DNA from: Pseudisothecium myosuroides | Lineage: Eukaryota > Streptophyta > Bryopsida > Hypnales > Lembophyllaceae | Assembly: GCA_951799445.1 (NCBI GenBank) | Contig: OX637290.1 | Coordinates: 25,414,987-25,478,986 of the forward strand | Reading direction: 5' to 3' | DNA: 64,000 bases | Part shown: piece after piece, positions 11,330 to 21,772 of the stretch | Layout of the letters: each line of letters begins with the position of its first letter | Position numbering within the stretch: the first letter of the stretch is position 1 | The notes under the pieces: model-generated | Databases searched by the model: none | What the model saw: only the letters and a program-made list of their open reading frames with translations | Told to the model about the DNA's origin: nothing | Made by a program: the position numbers and the translations under genes

Positions 11330-14300
11330 ATGGCTACTAGTGAAGGAGACGGCGTGAGGGTCATTGACAAGTTCAATGGAGACAACTTTGGACTTTGGAA
11401 GTTCAAGATGGAGATGATCTTGGCCGAGAAGGACTTGTGGGAGATTGTGGAGGGCACCGAGACACCTCTTTCATCCGATGCCGATGCCGATGTAAAAGCC
11501 AAGAAGTCCTATGATAGGAGGGTCAAGAAGGCCTTCTCCGTGATTGCTTGCAATCTTGCAGATAGGCAACTTGCACATGTTCGAGCATGCAAGGGACCAG
11601 CAGAGGCATGGCAAGTTCTTTGCAACATCCATGAAACAAAGAGCTTGTCCAACATGCTCTTCCTTCGACGCAAGTTCTTCACTTGCAAGATGCAAGAGGG
11701 CGAGGACATGCTGGACCACATCAACAAGGTCAAGGCACTTGCGGACCAACTCGCTTGTTTGGAGGTGCCCGTGACGGATGGAGACATTGTCATGACATTG
11801 CTTGAGAGTTTGCCGCCTTCGTATGAGTATCTCATCACCGCTTTGGAGACAAGACCCATGGAGGAGCTCACGCTTGCTTTCATTACAGCAAGGTTGATGC
11901 ATGAGGTGTCCAAGAGGAAGGAGAATGAGACCCAAGACGGAGGGGCAGCTCTTCTCTCACGATATGGCCAAGGAGGGACCTCACAACATCGGAAGGAGAC
12001 ACGCACGTGCTACAATTGTGGGAAGCCCGGTCACCTTGCAAGATATTGTAAGCAACCCAAGAAGGAGAGTGCTAACAAGGCTAGTGTGAAGGAGGAGGAA
12101 GATGAGTTTGCATTTGCGGCTAATGATGGATATGATAACACCAACATGTTCCATTGGATCATTGACTCGGGTGCTACTCAACACATGACCCCGTATAGGC
12201 AAGCTTTCCTCACATATGAGACTATTAGCAACCGCAAGGTGTTTTTGGGTGACAATGGTGTGGTGGATGCCATTGGCATGGGTTGCATTGTGGTGGAGGT
12301 GGAGGTGAAGGGCCAAATGAGGCGAATTCGCATCCAAGATGCATTGCATGTGCCGAAGTTGCATGCCAATTTGCTCTCCGTGAGCAAGTTGGTGTCACAA
12401 GATTTGAAGGTGCAATTCAACAACAAGGGTTGTGTTTTGGGTGCACCCAATGGAGAAATGATTGTCACCGCACCGAGAGAAGGCAATTTGTACCAACTCA
12501 AGTTCAAAACGGTGAATGGTACCAGCGTGGCATGTGTGGCACAAGGAGCACTTCACCAACAGTCTTTGGAGCTATGGCACAAGAGATTGGGCCACCTCAA
12601 TGTGAAGAGTGTGCAGAGCCTTCAAGGCATGGTGGGTGGCATGCAAGTGATAAAGAGCTCGGGCGACCTTACATGTGAGGCTTGCATTGAAGGCAAGCAA
12701 GCCAGGAAACCATTTCCAAGTGATGGAGCGACAAGGGCAACTAAGGTGTTGGAGATTGTGCACTCCGATGTATGCGGCCCAATGAGGACTACTTCCATGG
12801 GTGGCGCAAGGTATTTCTTGACTTTCATTGATGACTTCTCGAGGAAGATTTGGGTGTTCATGCTCAAGTGCAAGAGTGATGTTTTTGAGAGGTTCAAGGC
12901 ATGGAAGGCCCTTGTGGAGAATGAATCGGGGCGAAAAGTGATGGTGTTGAGATCGGACAACGGAGGGGAATACATGTCCAAGGCCTTTGAGACCTTCATG
13001 AGGGACCATGGCATTCAACATCAAACTTCGGCCCCTTATACTCCACAACAAAATGGTGTGGCGGAGCGTGCCAACCGCACACTTGTGGAGATGGCACGAG
13101 CCATGTTGCATGCCCAAGGCCTCACGTATGATCTTTGGGCGGAGGCCGTATCCAATGCGGCATACACACGCAATAGGTGTCCCACAATTGCGGTAGCATC
13201 TATGACACCACAAGAAGCATGGAGCGGGAAGAGGCCAAACCTTGGTCACATGCGCATTTTTGGATGCGTTGCATATGCCTTGGATTTGAGCCCACAACGC
13301 TCTAAGCTTGATGCTAAGGGCACTAAGTGCTTGTTTTTGGGCTATTGTGAGGGCTCCAAAGCCTACCGGCTTATGTGTTTGGAGTCGAAGAAGATCATCA
13401 AGAGTCGAGATGTCACCTTCGTTGAGGAGAAGCAAGGGGTGTCTACGACTTTGGAGATCTGTCCAAGTGGGAGCAATGGAGGACTAGAGCTTGAGGTGGA
13501 CAAATCTCCAACCATCCAGGCTTTGCCGAAAGAGGATGGAGACCAAGAAGAGACACCACCAACACCCAAGGAGAAGTCTACCACATCCTCCAGTTGGGCA
13601 CCAAGCGAAGATGATGGAGAAGGAGATGTTTCTCAAGAACCAAGATATCCTACAAGGGAGCGTAGGCCGCTTGGAGAATGGTGGATGAACCACATTTTGC
13701 CTCAAGAGCAAGTGGAACATGCCAATGTGGCATATGCAAGAGATCCACGCAATGTTGGGGAAGCCATGAAGAGTCTAGATGCAAGCAAGTGGGAGCAAGC
13801 CATGCAAGAGGAGTATGCCTCGCTTATGAGCAAAGGTACTTGGGAACTCTCTCCGCTTCCTTCCGATCGTGCAAGTGTTGGATGCAAGTGGGTGTTTTGC
13901 ACCAAGAGAGACGCCTTGGGCCACATTGTGCGCTACAAGGCGAGATTGGTGGCCAAGGGGTATTCCCAAGTAGAAGGGGTGGACTTCAATGAGACCTTTG
14001 CTCCCGTGGCCAAGTTTTGCACCATTCGATGCGTGACGGCGATAGGGGCAGCCATGGACTTGGAGATGCACCAAATGGACGTCATCACGGCGTTTCTCAA
14101 TCCAAACCTCGAGGAGGTGATCTACATGGACCAGCCAAAGGGCTTTGTTCAAGAAGGACGAGAACACCTCAAGTGTAAGCTTAAGAAGGCCATCTACGGG
14201 TTGAGGCAGTCCGGAAGAGCATGGTACATGGATATTGATGCATTGTTTGCAAGGGAAGGCTACACAAGGAGTGATGCGGACCACTCTCTCTACATCAAGC

Positions 14301-15337
14301 AAACAAGTGCGTATTTGGTGATTGTCATTGTCTATGTGGATGACTTGATCATCATGACCAACACCATGGACAAAATGGAGGAGGTGAAGACCATGTTGAA
14401 GAGCCAATATGATATGAGTGATCTTGGAGAGCTACACTATTGCCTTGGTGTGGAGTTTACAAGGCAAAAGGTTGCCCGCACCATCACCATGAGCCAAAGC
14501 AAGTACATTGGAGAGGTGTTGAAGCGCTTCAACATGGAGGGGTGCAAATCCATTGGCACTCCTCTTGATGTGAAGGAGAAGATGGCCAAGCTCACAGATG
14601 AGGAGTTTGAAGGTATCAAGGCAGAAATGCAAGATGTGCCATACAAAGCCGCGGTGGGGAGCTTGATGTATGCGATGGTGGCCACAAGGCCTGACCTTGC
14701 ATTTGCCATGAGTGTGGTGAGCCAACATATGTCCAAAAGCGGGCCCAAACATTGGGCAGCGGTCAAGAGAATCATGCGGTACCTTCAAGGTACATTGGAG
14801 GCAAAATTAGTTCTTGGAGGCAAGAGCCTTGCATTGGTGGGCTTTTGTGATGCCGATTGGGCCGGAGATGCAAGTGATAGGAGGTCGACAACGGGCTATG
14901 TGTTTATGCTTGGAGGCGGTGCCATCTCGTGGAATTCCAAGAAACAACCCACCGTTGCCTTATCTACTACCGAGGCAGAGTACATGGCCATTAGCCAATG
15001 CACGAGGGAGGCCATATGGCTAAGGCAACTCATGAGTGATGTTGGACTTGAGCAAGAGAAGAGCACACGTATCATGTGTGACAACCAAGGCGCCATTGCC
15101 TTGGTGAAGAATCCAATTCATCACTCTCGAAGCAAACACATTGACATTCAACACCATTTCATTCGTGAGAAAGTTGAAAGTGATGTGATTGAGATGAGGT
15201 ATGTTCCTACAGAGCGCATGGTGGCAGATGTGCTTACCAAGTCGCTTGGGAAGCCTCGACATGAAGATCTTCGTAAGGAGATGGGTTTGACATTGTTTGT
15301 CAACAAACAAAGTGGGAGTGTTGAAGGAAGTGCGTAG
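11330..15337 (+). CDS. Copia gag-pol polyprotein, single intact frame
   Basis: The 1335-residue polyprotein provides everything for copying and integrating the element. In order: a UBN2-type gag (about 1-215), a CCHC zinc knuckle CYNCGKPGHLARYC (about 227-240), an aspartic protease with DSGATQHM (Asp about 279), an HHCC integrase head (HKRLGHL to CEAC, about 416-452), an integrase core with VHSDVCGP, RSDNGGEY and an E in NGVAERANRT (about 477-580), reverse transcriptase with RYKARLVAKGY and YVDDL (about 1001-1005), and RNase H with DADWAGD and TEAEYMA (about 1170-1220). The ATG sits in an ACCATGG context. The stop codon lies 19 bases inside the 3' LTR. Gag and pol are in one frame without frameshift, as usual for Copia. 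All catalytic residues I can check are present. Confidence 0.97.
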   Translation: MATSEGDGVRVIDKFNGDNFGLWKFKMEMILAEKDLWEIVEGTETPLSSDADADVKAKKSYDRRVKKAFSVIACNLADRQLAHVRACKGPAEAWQVLCNIHETKSLSNMLFLRRKFFTCKMQEGEDMLDHINKVKALADQLACLEVPVTDGDIVMTLLESLPPSYEYLITALETRPMEELTLAFITARLMHEVSKRKENETQDGGAALLSRYGQGGTSQHRKETRTCYNCGKPGHLARYCKQPKKESANKASVKEEEDEFAFAANDGYDNTNMFHWIIDSGATQHMTPYRQAFLTYETISNRKVFLGDNGVVDAIGMGCIVVEVEVKGQMRRIRIQDALHVPKLHANLLSVSKLVSQDLKVQFNNKGCVLGAPNGEMIVTAPREGNLYQLKFKTVNGTSVACVAQGALHQQSLELWHKRLGHLNVKSVQSLQGMVGGMQVIKSSGDLTCEACIEGKQARKPFPSDGATRATKVLEIVHSDVCGPMRTTSMGGARYFLTFIDDFSRKIWVFMLKCKSDVFERFKAWKALVENESGRKVMVLRSDNGGEYMSKAFETFMRDHGIQHQTSAPYTPQQNGVAERANRTLVEMARAMLHAQGLTYDLWAEAVSNAAYTRNRCPTIAVASMTPQEAWSGKRPNLGHMRIFGCVAYALDLSPQRSKLDAKGTKCLFLGYCEGSKAYRLMCLESKKIIKSRDVTFVEEKQGVSTTLEICPSGSNGGLELEVDKSPTIQALPKEDGDQEETPPTPKEKSTTSSSWAPSEDDGEGDVSQEPRYPTRERRPLGEWWMNHILPQEQVEHANVAYARDPRNVGEAMKSLDASKWEQAMQEEYASLMSKGTWELSPLPSDRASVGCKWVFCTKRDALGHIVRYKARLVAKGYSQVEGVDFNETFAPVAKFCTIRCVTAIGAAMDLEMHQMDVITAFLNPNLEEVIYMDQPKGFVQEGREHLKCKLKKAIYGLRQSGRAWYMDIDALFAREGYTRSDADHSLYIKQTSAYLVIVIVYVDDLIIMTNTMDKMEEVKTMLKSQYDMSDLGELHYCLGVEFTRQKVARTITMSQSKYIGEVLKRFNMEGCKSIGTPLDVKEKMAKLTDEEFEGIKAEMQDVPYKAAVGSLMYAMVATRPDLAFAMSVVSQHMSKSGPKHWAAVKRIMRYLQGTLEAKLVLGGKSLALVGFCDADWAGDASDRRSTTGYVFMLGGGAISWNSKKQPTVALSTTEAEYMAISQCTREAIWLRQLMSDVGLEQEKSTRIMCDNQGAIALVKNPIHHSRSKHIDIQHHFIREKVESDVIEMRYVPTERMVADVLTKSLGKPRHEDLRKEMGLTLFVNKQSGSVEGSA
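15309..15318 (+). promoter_or_regulatory. Polypurine tract of the Copia element
   Basis: AAAGTGGGAG directly precedes the 3' LTR and is purine-rich with one T. This is where plus-strand synthesis normally begins. It lies inside the coding frame. Confidence 0.6.
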
Positions 15338-15628
15338 TATGGATTAGATGGCTTATAGGAGCTCCTAGTATAGTCTAACCTTAGTTGGATGTTGTAGGAG
15401 CTCATACGATGGGCTGACCTTAGTTAGGAGTTGTTTGTAGTCAAACCAATGTGCATTTAGAGAGGGCAGCCCTTGTAGAGGTGATATAACCCATATGGTT
15501 AGTCATGCCACTTGGTGGTAGAGTAGTATAAGAGATCAGCCCTTGCATGGGCTTGATACCCCTTTCCCAACCTTGTTTGTGATACCCCTTCATTGGAATA
15601 CATTACCTTGGTGTTCTTTTCTTCAAAA
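15319..15628 (+). repeat. 3' LTR of the Copia element
   Basis: Same 310-bp sequence as the 5' LTR, with no difference found by eye. It contains the last codons and stop of gag-pol and is followed by the AATGT target duplication. Confidence 0.92.
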
Positions 15629-15633
15629 AATGT

Positions 15634-15984
15634 ATCACAAAATCGACTCATCTGATCAGTCTGACTCTGTTGGATCCGAACTTTGAGCCCTCACGAAAAA
15701 CATCCTACGGTTACATGGTTGAGTTCCACTCATACAATGTTTCCAAAATGTCTGAAACGCACTCCTGGAATGCCGAACAAGGCTTGGGCATTTAGATGTT
15801 AACATCTCGTCCATTATGTGAACTTCAAAAAAGTTCAGAAAGTTGGAAGCCATAGCACATCTTGATATTGTCCAAAACCCTCAGGCGTTAAGGAATTAAG
15901 TAACAAGGCAAATGATCGTAATTAAACGACGCCGAGCGAGTACGCTCCCCTGATGAATCCCACAGTTGTCTACGCGACTCAAAG
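15634..15984. other. Short intergenic stretch, nothing recognised
   Basis: This is the right flank of the Copia insertion. No gene, repeat or RNA feature could be supported. Confidence 0.3.
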
Positions 15985-16495
15985 GGAAGTACGAGATCAC
16001 AGTTTCAATGCTTCGAAGTGGAACATTAGCATTCCACAAACAACACTCCCAAGACAACCGAACCGCAATCATGAAAATCCAACACAGAAGCACAAATCAA
16101 TTGCAGTCGAGAGCGTGGCTGACGAGAACTATAAGAATTTAGATTACAAGGCGCCCCCCAAGGAAGAAAATTGCAACACCCTCGCAGCATCACACACCGC
16201 AATTCGTATCCCCACATCTGCAGGCCAGCCGGATCCAATCCCTAACTCTGCAACTAGTATTACATCTCGACCATAAAAATCCCCTCCCACCCACACACAC
16301 CCGACTCTCTACACCAGGTCCCCAGACAGAACGAGGCAAGATCGCAAGCACAGACACGCCAATAATGATATTCAGGGAGTAATTCAACCGCAAGACCTTG
16401 TTAGGCGACCCTCCAATAGCCAGATATTCGACCTTCATTTTCTCCGAGAGGTCTTGCATGGCCTCGGGTTGCGTGGAGTATCCGCCGCCACGAAA
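15985..16495 (-). pseudogene. Degenerate tandem copy of the ascorbate peroxidase 3' end
   Basis: The minus strand encodes a second version of the tAPX C-terminus: YSTQPEAMQDLSEKMK, then [29 protein letters not shown]. It is followed, like the real gene, by the same 3' UTR-like sequence (for example TAAGAATTTAGATTACAAGG in both copies, at about 16132 and 16637). Compared with 16796-16990 it has a frameshift before YSTQPEA, a small deletion (EKIRA missing) and loss of the stop after VLAIL. About 500 bp have therefore been duplicated in tandem and the outer copy has decayed. It could still matter as an alternative polyadenylation or terminal-exon region, but coding function is unlikely. Confidence 0.8.
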
Positions 16496-16795
16496 ACGCA
16501 AGGAACTATAAGATCACAGCTTCAAAGTGGAACAATTAGCCTTCACAAACAGCAGCACTCAAACAAGCGGACAGCGAATATGATAATCCAGAAAATCCAA
16601 ACACAAAATCAATTGCAGGCACCCATGGACGAGAACCATAAGAATTTAGATTACAAGGCGCCCGAAGGCAGAAAATTGCAACACCTCAGGCAGAATCACA
16701 CATCCGAATTCGCATCCCCACATCTGTGAGCCAGCCAAATCCCTAACTCCGCAACTAAAATTACAGCTCCTCTACCGGAAATCCACTGATACTCT

Positions 16796-18896
16796 CTACC
16801 CCAGGTACCCCAGATAGTACGACAAGATCGCCAGCACAGACACACCAATCATGATGTTCAGGAAGTAATTCGACCCCAAAGCCTTGTTAGGGCTTCCTCC
16901 GATAGCCAGATACTCCGCCCGGATCTTCTCCTTCATGTTCTCCGAAAGGTCTTGCTTGGCCTCGGGTTGCGTGGAGTATCTCTCTGCAACAAAAACCTCG
17001 GGCTCCACCTTCTTCTCGGGCTTGTCGAGGTAGAAGCCCTGCGGGGGGTCGAACTCCGACCCGAGCTCGCTCAGCTTCGCATGGGAGATCGCGTAGTCGT
17101 TGAAGAAGGCCTTCTCGTCCGTGGCGTACTTCTCCGCGTACTTACTGAAAGCGGAATCCTCAAATAAGACGGCGTCGGTGGGGAGGACCACGAGGTCGGC
17201 GTCGCGCTTCTCCTTGATCTCCTTGAAGTAGGAGTTGTCGAATTTGAGCCACTCGGGGGTCCAGGAGCTGCCGCCCGGGGCGCCAGGGCCGTCCTTGGTG
17301 TACTTCGTCTGCTCTTTCCCGAAGCCGCTGCGTTCAGGGCGGACTCTGCCGAGGGTGTGCGCGCCTGTCACAATCATCACATGAAGCATGAAATCGTTAA
17401 TATTGTTAGGTGTGTTGTATACATTACATATGGAATTGTTGTGTGCATTACGTAGTCGATGAAGCTCCAATTGCTTATGATGTTGGTGATTTCGTCTCAA
17501 TTGACTTCGGAAATTGACAGGAAATTCTTACAAGGTAATGCCACTTGGTATACGAGAACGCAGGAAATCATTGGAGAGAGTGTAAGATTGGAGAACTGGC
17601 TTGGCTGTGACCGGAATTGAGGCTAGTGTGACGGCTATAACGTGAGGCTCCTTCATCGATTTTTTAAGGTGCATGGAGTCCTATTCCAGCAAGATGAAAG
17701 CGAAGCTACAACAAGAAACGTAAAGGAAGTGACGCAGTAAAACTTTCAAAGAAATCTCGTAATTTCTCGCAATCTCCACAAGGCTCTACGCAATCCCTCA
17801 CAGTCTGCAGTGGCGTGAGCAGATAGCGCCTCCTCTGGGGTCGTGACCACAGTAGGTTTCAGAGTAATGTAGGAGGCAAAATGTTCAACATTGAGCGCTT
17901 CCAACGTCGGAAAGGGAGGATCAAAAGGAAGCGGGGAAAGTGGTGGATAATTCGAAACCCGTCTTCTCTCAAATTTTCTAATTAGTCAGAATTTTTTTGA
18001 CGAATGTCAGAACGTCAGATGGCAAGTTCTCTCTAACGACAACCCCTCCAGAGACGGAAACGGCTCCTCTGAAACGGTGAAACCCACGAAACAACGATTG
18101 TTCGCAACCCTAAAAGAAAGAGGAACGTTCTTTCATTGGGGAAGTGGCGTATTGCTTTACCTGAAAGCACGACGATGTCTTGATCATTCAATCCCATCCG
18201 GTAGAACACTTTCCTCAAATGGTCCGCAGGAGGAGACGGCGGGTCCGCATCCGGCAGGTTCCCCTCCTTCACACACTGGAATTCGCCCTCAATGTCCCGC
18301 CGCCCATAGCGAAGCGGAATCTGTGGTCCCCCGGCATCTTCAATCGCAGTCGCGCTCGCAAGCTGGAACAGATCCGCATAGGAGATGTTGGGGTACTTCT
18401 CCTTCACGGGATCCAGCAGCGCAATGGCATTGAACAGCCCCGCGTTCGCCTTGTGGTTGAGCTCAATACTGTACCTGAGCGAACCGTTCGCCCCTCCCCG
18501 CGTGGGCCACTCCGCAACGCTCTTATCATAAGTCCCGGAGTCGTGCCACCCCAAGCGGATGAGAATTGGGTGGCTGTGCTTCTCTCGCAGAATCTTCTTC
18601 ACGTCCTCGCGCGCTGCTCGCAGCTCCGTCGGGTCGGAAGCAACCGCCTTCACCGTTATCACCACTCCATCCTTCCTCGAGACCGATGCAACCCCCCTCC
18701 TCGTCTTCTTCACGGGTGCCAAACTGGGCAAAAACTCGGAACGCAAGGTCGAACTTTGCAACACTGTGCTTCTTCGCCTCGTCACAAAGCCTGAGCTTGC
18801 AACCTCACAGCCTGAGCAAGACGACGACGACGCTCTCTGGACACCAACTACGCTTGTGCTCCCAAGTCCCAGCACTGAGGACGCCGCAGTCGCCAT
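16796..18896 (-). CDS. tAPX: Thylakoid-bound L-ascorbate peroxidase, 2 exons
   Basis: Haem peroxidase that reduces H2O2 with ascorbate at the thylakoid membrane. Exon 1 is 18161-18896 and exon 2 is 16796-17364, joined in phase across a 796-bp GT-AG intron, giving 434 residues. Residues 1 to about 80 are a Ser/Arg-rich plastid transit peptide. Distal catalytic residues are in RLGWHDSG (Arg114, Trp117, His118). The proximal His248 is in SGAHTLG, with the intron falling between Gly246 and Ala247. The Trp near the haem is in [14 protein letters not shown] (Trp280). The C-terminal hydrophobic segment at about 411-433 ([16 protein letters not shown]) is the membrane anchor that marks the thylakoid rather than the stromal form. 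The intron count is very low compared with the many-intron angiosperm genes. A TATA box lies about 100 bp upstream, and the 3' end is duplicated downstream. Confidence 0.95.
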
Positions 18897-18997
18897 GGCT
18901 GTGAACCCGAATTCTCCACTGGCAATATGCTCTCTTCAATTTACGCTCCAATTTTGCGATAGAGCAGCAACAAAAGTAGGATTTTGAGCACAGCAAG

Positions 18998-19006
18998 GTT
19001 TATATA
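18998..19006 (-). promoter_or_regulatory. TATA box of the ascorbate peroxidase gene
   Basis: The minus strand reads TATATAAAC about 100 bp upstream of the tAPX ATG, a good plant TATA match at a plausible distance. The start of transcription itself cannot be seen. Confidence 0.5.
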
Positions 19007-20077
19007 ATAGAAATGAGAAGGTGGATTTGGGGATTGGGAAGCAAGTAAACGAGTGACTGTGGAAACTGCGAGCGAAGCAGAGAGGGCGACGTGATAACAG
19101 AAGAGCGAGGAAGGGAGTGACAGGAGGGACTGGGAGCTTGTGCTTCGGTCACGTGGAAGGCTCTGGAAGCGGCGCAGCATCCGGGGGCTCCAATCACTGG
19201 GAGAGCCGTTCGGAGCAACGATAAGCGAAGACAGAGATCATTTCTTTCTTTCCCTTCAGTCTTTTTCAACAAATGGAGCCCAAAAAATAATGTAAAAAAA
19301 ATTTAATGTGTTTTAAAAAAAAAAGTTTAATCAGCTGCTGGGGTGGTGCGTCAGAATTTATAAGTGAAGGTAAGGTAAACTGAGCCCCATTCTGGGTCAA
19401 ATGGGAGCAAGCCCATTGTAGGCAAAACTATAGTAGTGGTGTACATTTAAGTTCTGAAATCCATACCTTAAGACAGTTTGTTTGTTTGTTTGTTTTGCCA
19501 GATTTCAATGTCAAGTCTTAGGTCTTGACTATTGAATTAAAATGCAATTTAGCTTCTGCTTTTATTAAAGTGGAAATTACACATATTAGTGTGGACAAAT
19601 ACTTATGATTAGAAATGCCTTTTAGATATGTACCAAAAAGAGGAGATTATTAGATCCCACCTTCCCACCCTTGAAAGCACCAATGAGAGATTTTCTGTTA
19701 AGCTACTTAGATTATGAGATCTATAGGATCTAATGCCTATTGCACCTCTAATACTATTACAGCTCTGAGCTATTATGACGTCTCTAATGACCAAAGCATT
19801 TGGCGATTAATAGCTCAAATATTACAGGCAAAAGAAACCGCCAGAGCTAATATAAGCTACAGTATGTAGTACCTGAAGTTATTAACAGGCTGCATCACAA
19901 AAGGACTGCGGTCTAAAGCTATTTTAGAGCATTAATGTTGATAAATCAGCAACTCGTTTCTTAGCCTAGATTTGTAATTCAAAAGCTTTGCAATCATCTG
20001 CACAAAATACAGCTAGGCTACTTGTCCAGCTATGAGTTTATATATACTCTGCAGACAATATCAGGTGGACCCTTGTC

Positions 20078-20172
20078 GTTCTGAGTACCTTTGCACTGTA
20101 GAGGAACAGTTATTCAGAGCTTGAGCTTAGTCACGAGGTTCTGAGTACCTTTGCACTGTAGAGGAACAGTTA
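20078..20172. repeat. Two direct copies of a 35-bp segment, 60 bp apart
   Basis: GTTCTGAGTACCTTTGCACT and the 15 bases after it occur identically at 20078-20112 and 20138-20172. The intervening sequence is partly similar, so this is a two-unit tandem duplication. No gene is seen around it. Confidence 0.7.
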
Positions 20173-21772
20173 CTCGAAACCTGAGTTGATTTGCGAGATA
20201 CTCTTGCGAGAACAGACTGTGCGGTGCGGCCAACTGCTTGTTACTTCGGCAGTTAATTTCGAGGATACACAAGGGTTCTTTGGTGAAAAAATGGCAACTT
20301 CGGGATCACAACGTCCAGCTTACGGCCAGGTTTACTGATGAAGAGTATTGTTGTTGTGGTTTAAAAGTTTTTTAATTCATTTGATTTGTTTCTCCTAGCG
20401 AAAGCAATAACAAGCGTAGTGGGCTGAAAACACCTCGTGTACCTCATTAACATTCCATTTTTTGTCATGTTGTGGGATGGGCACAGGTGAGGTCCACTGC
20501 CTCTAGGAGCTTCTGATCAACGAGCTTCAATTTTCTGAACCTTATTTCTTAAGCTTTGGTCATATTTAGATTTATTTGCAATGATATGTAGGCAACTTGA
20601 GTAGATATTTTCAAGTTATGCTCAAGGACTATGGACACCATTATATGTACAGTACGATTTACGATTTACTTTAGTAAGATATGCTACCAAGTTTGCTTAC
20701 AAAAGTGATCTGTATGAGGGTATTATATTTCTTACACTGATAAGGAGGTTTTTGCTGAAGATATGAAGTACTGGTAGTAAACTATGATACAGTGCTTGCC
20801 ATGATACAGAGCTTGCTGTCACAAGATTGATTTTAACCCTTAAAGGAGGTTGGGTTTTTCTATACTAGAGTATTCTGGGGGGCATTCAGAAGGGCCACCA
20901 TGTACAGAATGAGTTTTGTACTAGAAGGAAATGGCTTTTTGAGCCATGATTTTTGCAAGTGTGAGCTTGAAAAGAGTGCAACACATTGGTGTTGTAAGAA
21001 CATGGTTTCTCAATGCCATTAATTTCTGAAAAATCCTCAACTGCAATGAGCTTCATCAGTATATTCATGAAGTGTACAAGACCTGGTGAGGATGGAAGGA
21101 CTGCTTACTGACAACTCTGGAGAGGACAAAAGGATTGCTCTGGACAACGATGTACACCAATCTGCAGGTTTGCGGGTCATGGCAACCGGTGGCACCTGTT
21201 CATTTCTTCAGGTGAAACTACTTCATGCAGATGAATGTCACAAATTTGGCGCCTAGAATCTCTAAAAATTGGGATGGTATTGATCTGAGGCTCAGGTGGG
21301 CATCTGGAAATTGAAGTGTGAATTTCTAGAGATTCTGCCATTTTAACAAATATGAAGATCTTTATGTTTCATAGGACACCCATGACTCTGGTGCTGGTGG
21401 CAGAGACACATTTGTGAGTCTTGCGACTGAACATGTAGCTAGCGTTTGAACAATCAATCCCCAGTACCAATTGGTAGCTAAAACGTGTAATTAAAACACT
21501 ATTTTCAAGGAGGTCCTTCATTCACAAGTGAAATTCAACCTGTTGCTTATGCCAAAAATCCTGAATACTGCTGTTATCAGAATACTGCGTCACGAGCGTA
21601 GCAGAACAATACTTCGCTAAGTAACTTTCCTCAGAATCCTTACGTTAGCAATACCTCAATATCAGGAAATCCAGGTAACACTCATAACAGAATGCAATGA
21701 TCGACTTCAGACCGCCAAAAAACACTTCATTATATAAAAAATGCAGGCCCAGAAAAAATGTAACTCAATAAT

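Larger units (their letters stand above)
9720..15633 (+). mobile_element. Complete Ty1/Copia LTR retrotransposon with AATGT target duplication
   Basis: The element consists of two 310-bp LTRs (9725-10034, 15319-15628), a primer-binding site, a repeat-filled leader, one unbroken gag-pol frame and a purine tract. The 5-bp target duplication AATGT is at 9720-9724 and 15629-15633. The two LTRs look identical by eye over their full length and the 1335-residue polyprotein has no stops or frameshifts, so the insertion is very recent and the element may be active. Domain order (protease, integrase, reverse transcriptase, RNase H) is that of Copia. It interrupts sequence between the proteasome chaperone and the ascorbate peroxidase. 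Confidence 0.97.

Noticed and set aside
20280..20340. Possible short first exon reading MATSGSQRPAYGQ with a following GT
   Set aside because: The start context is acceptable, but no downstream exon with matching phase or known motif was found.
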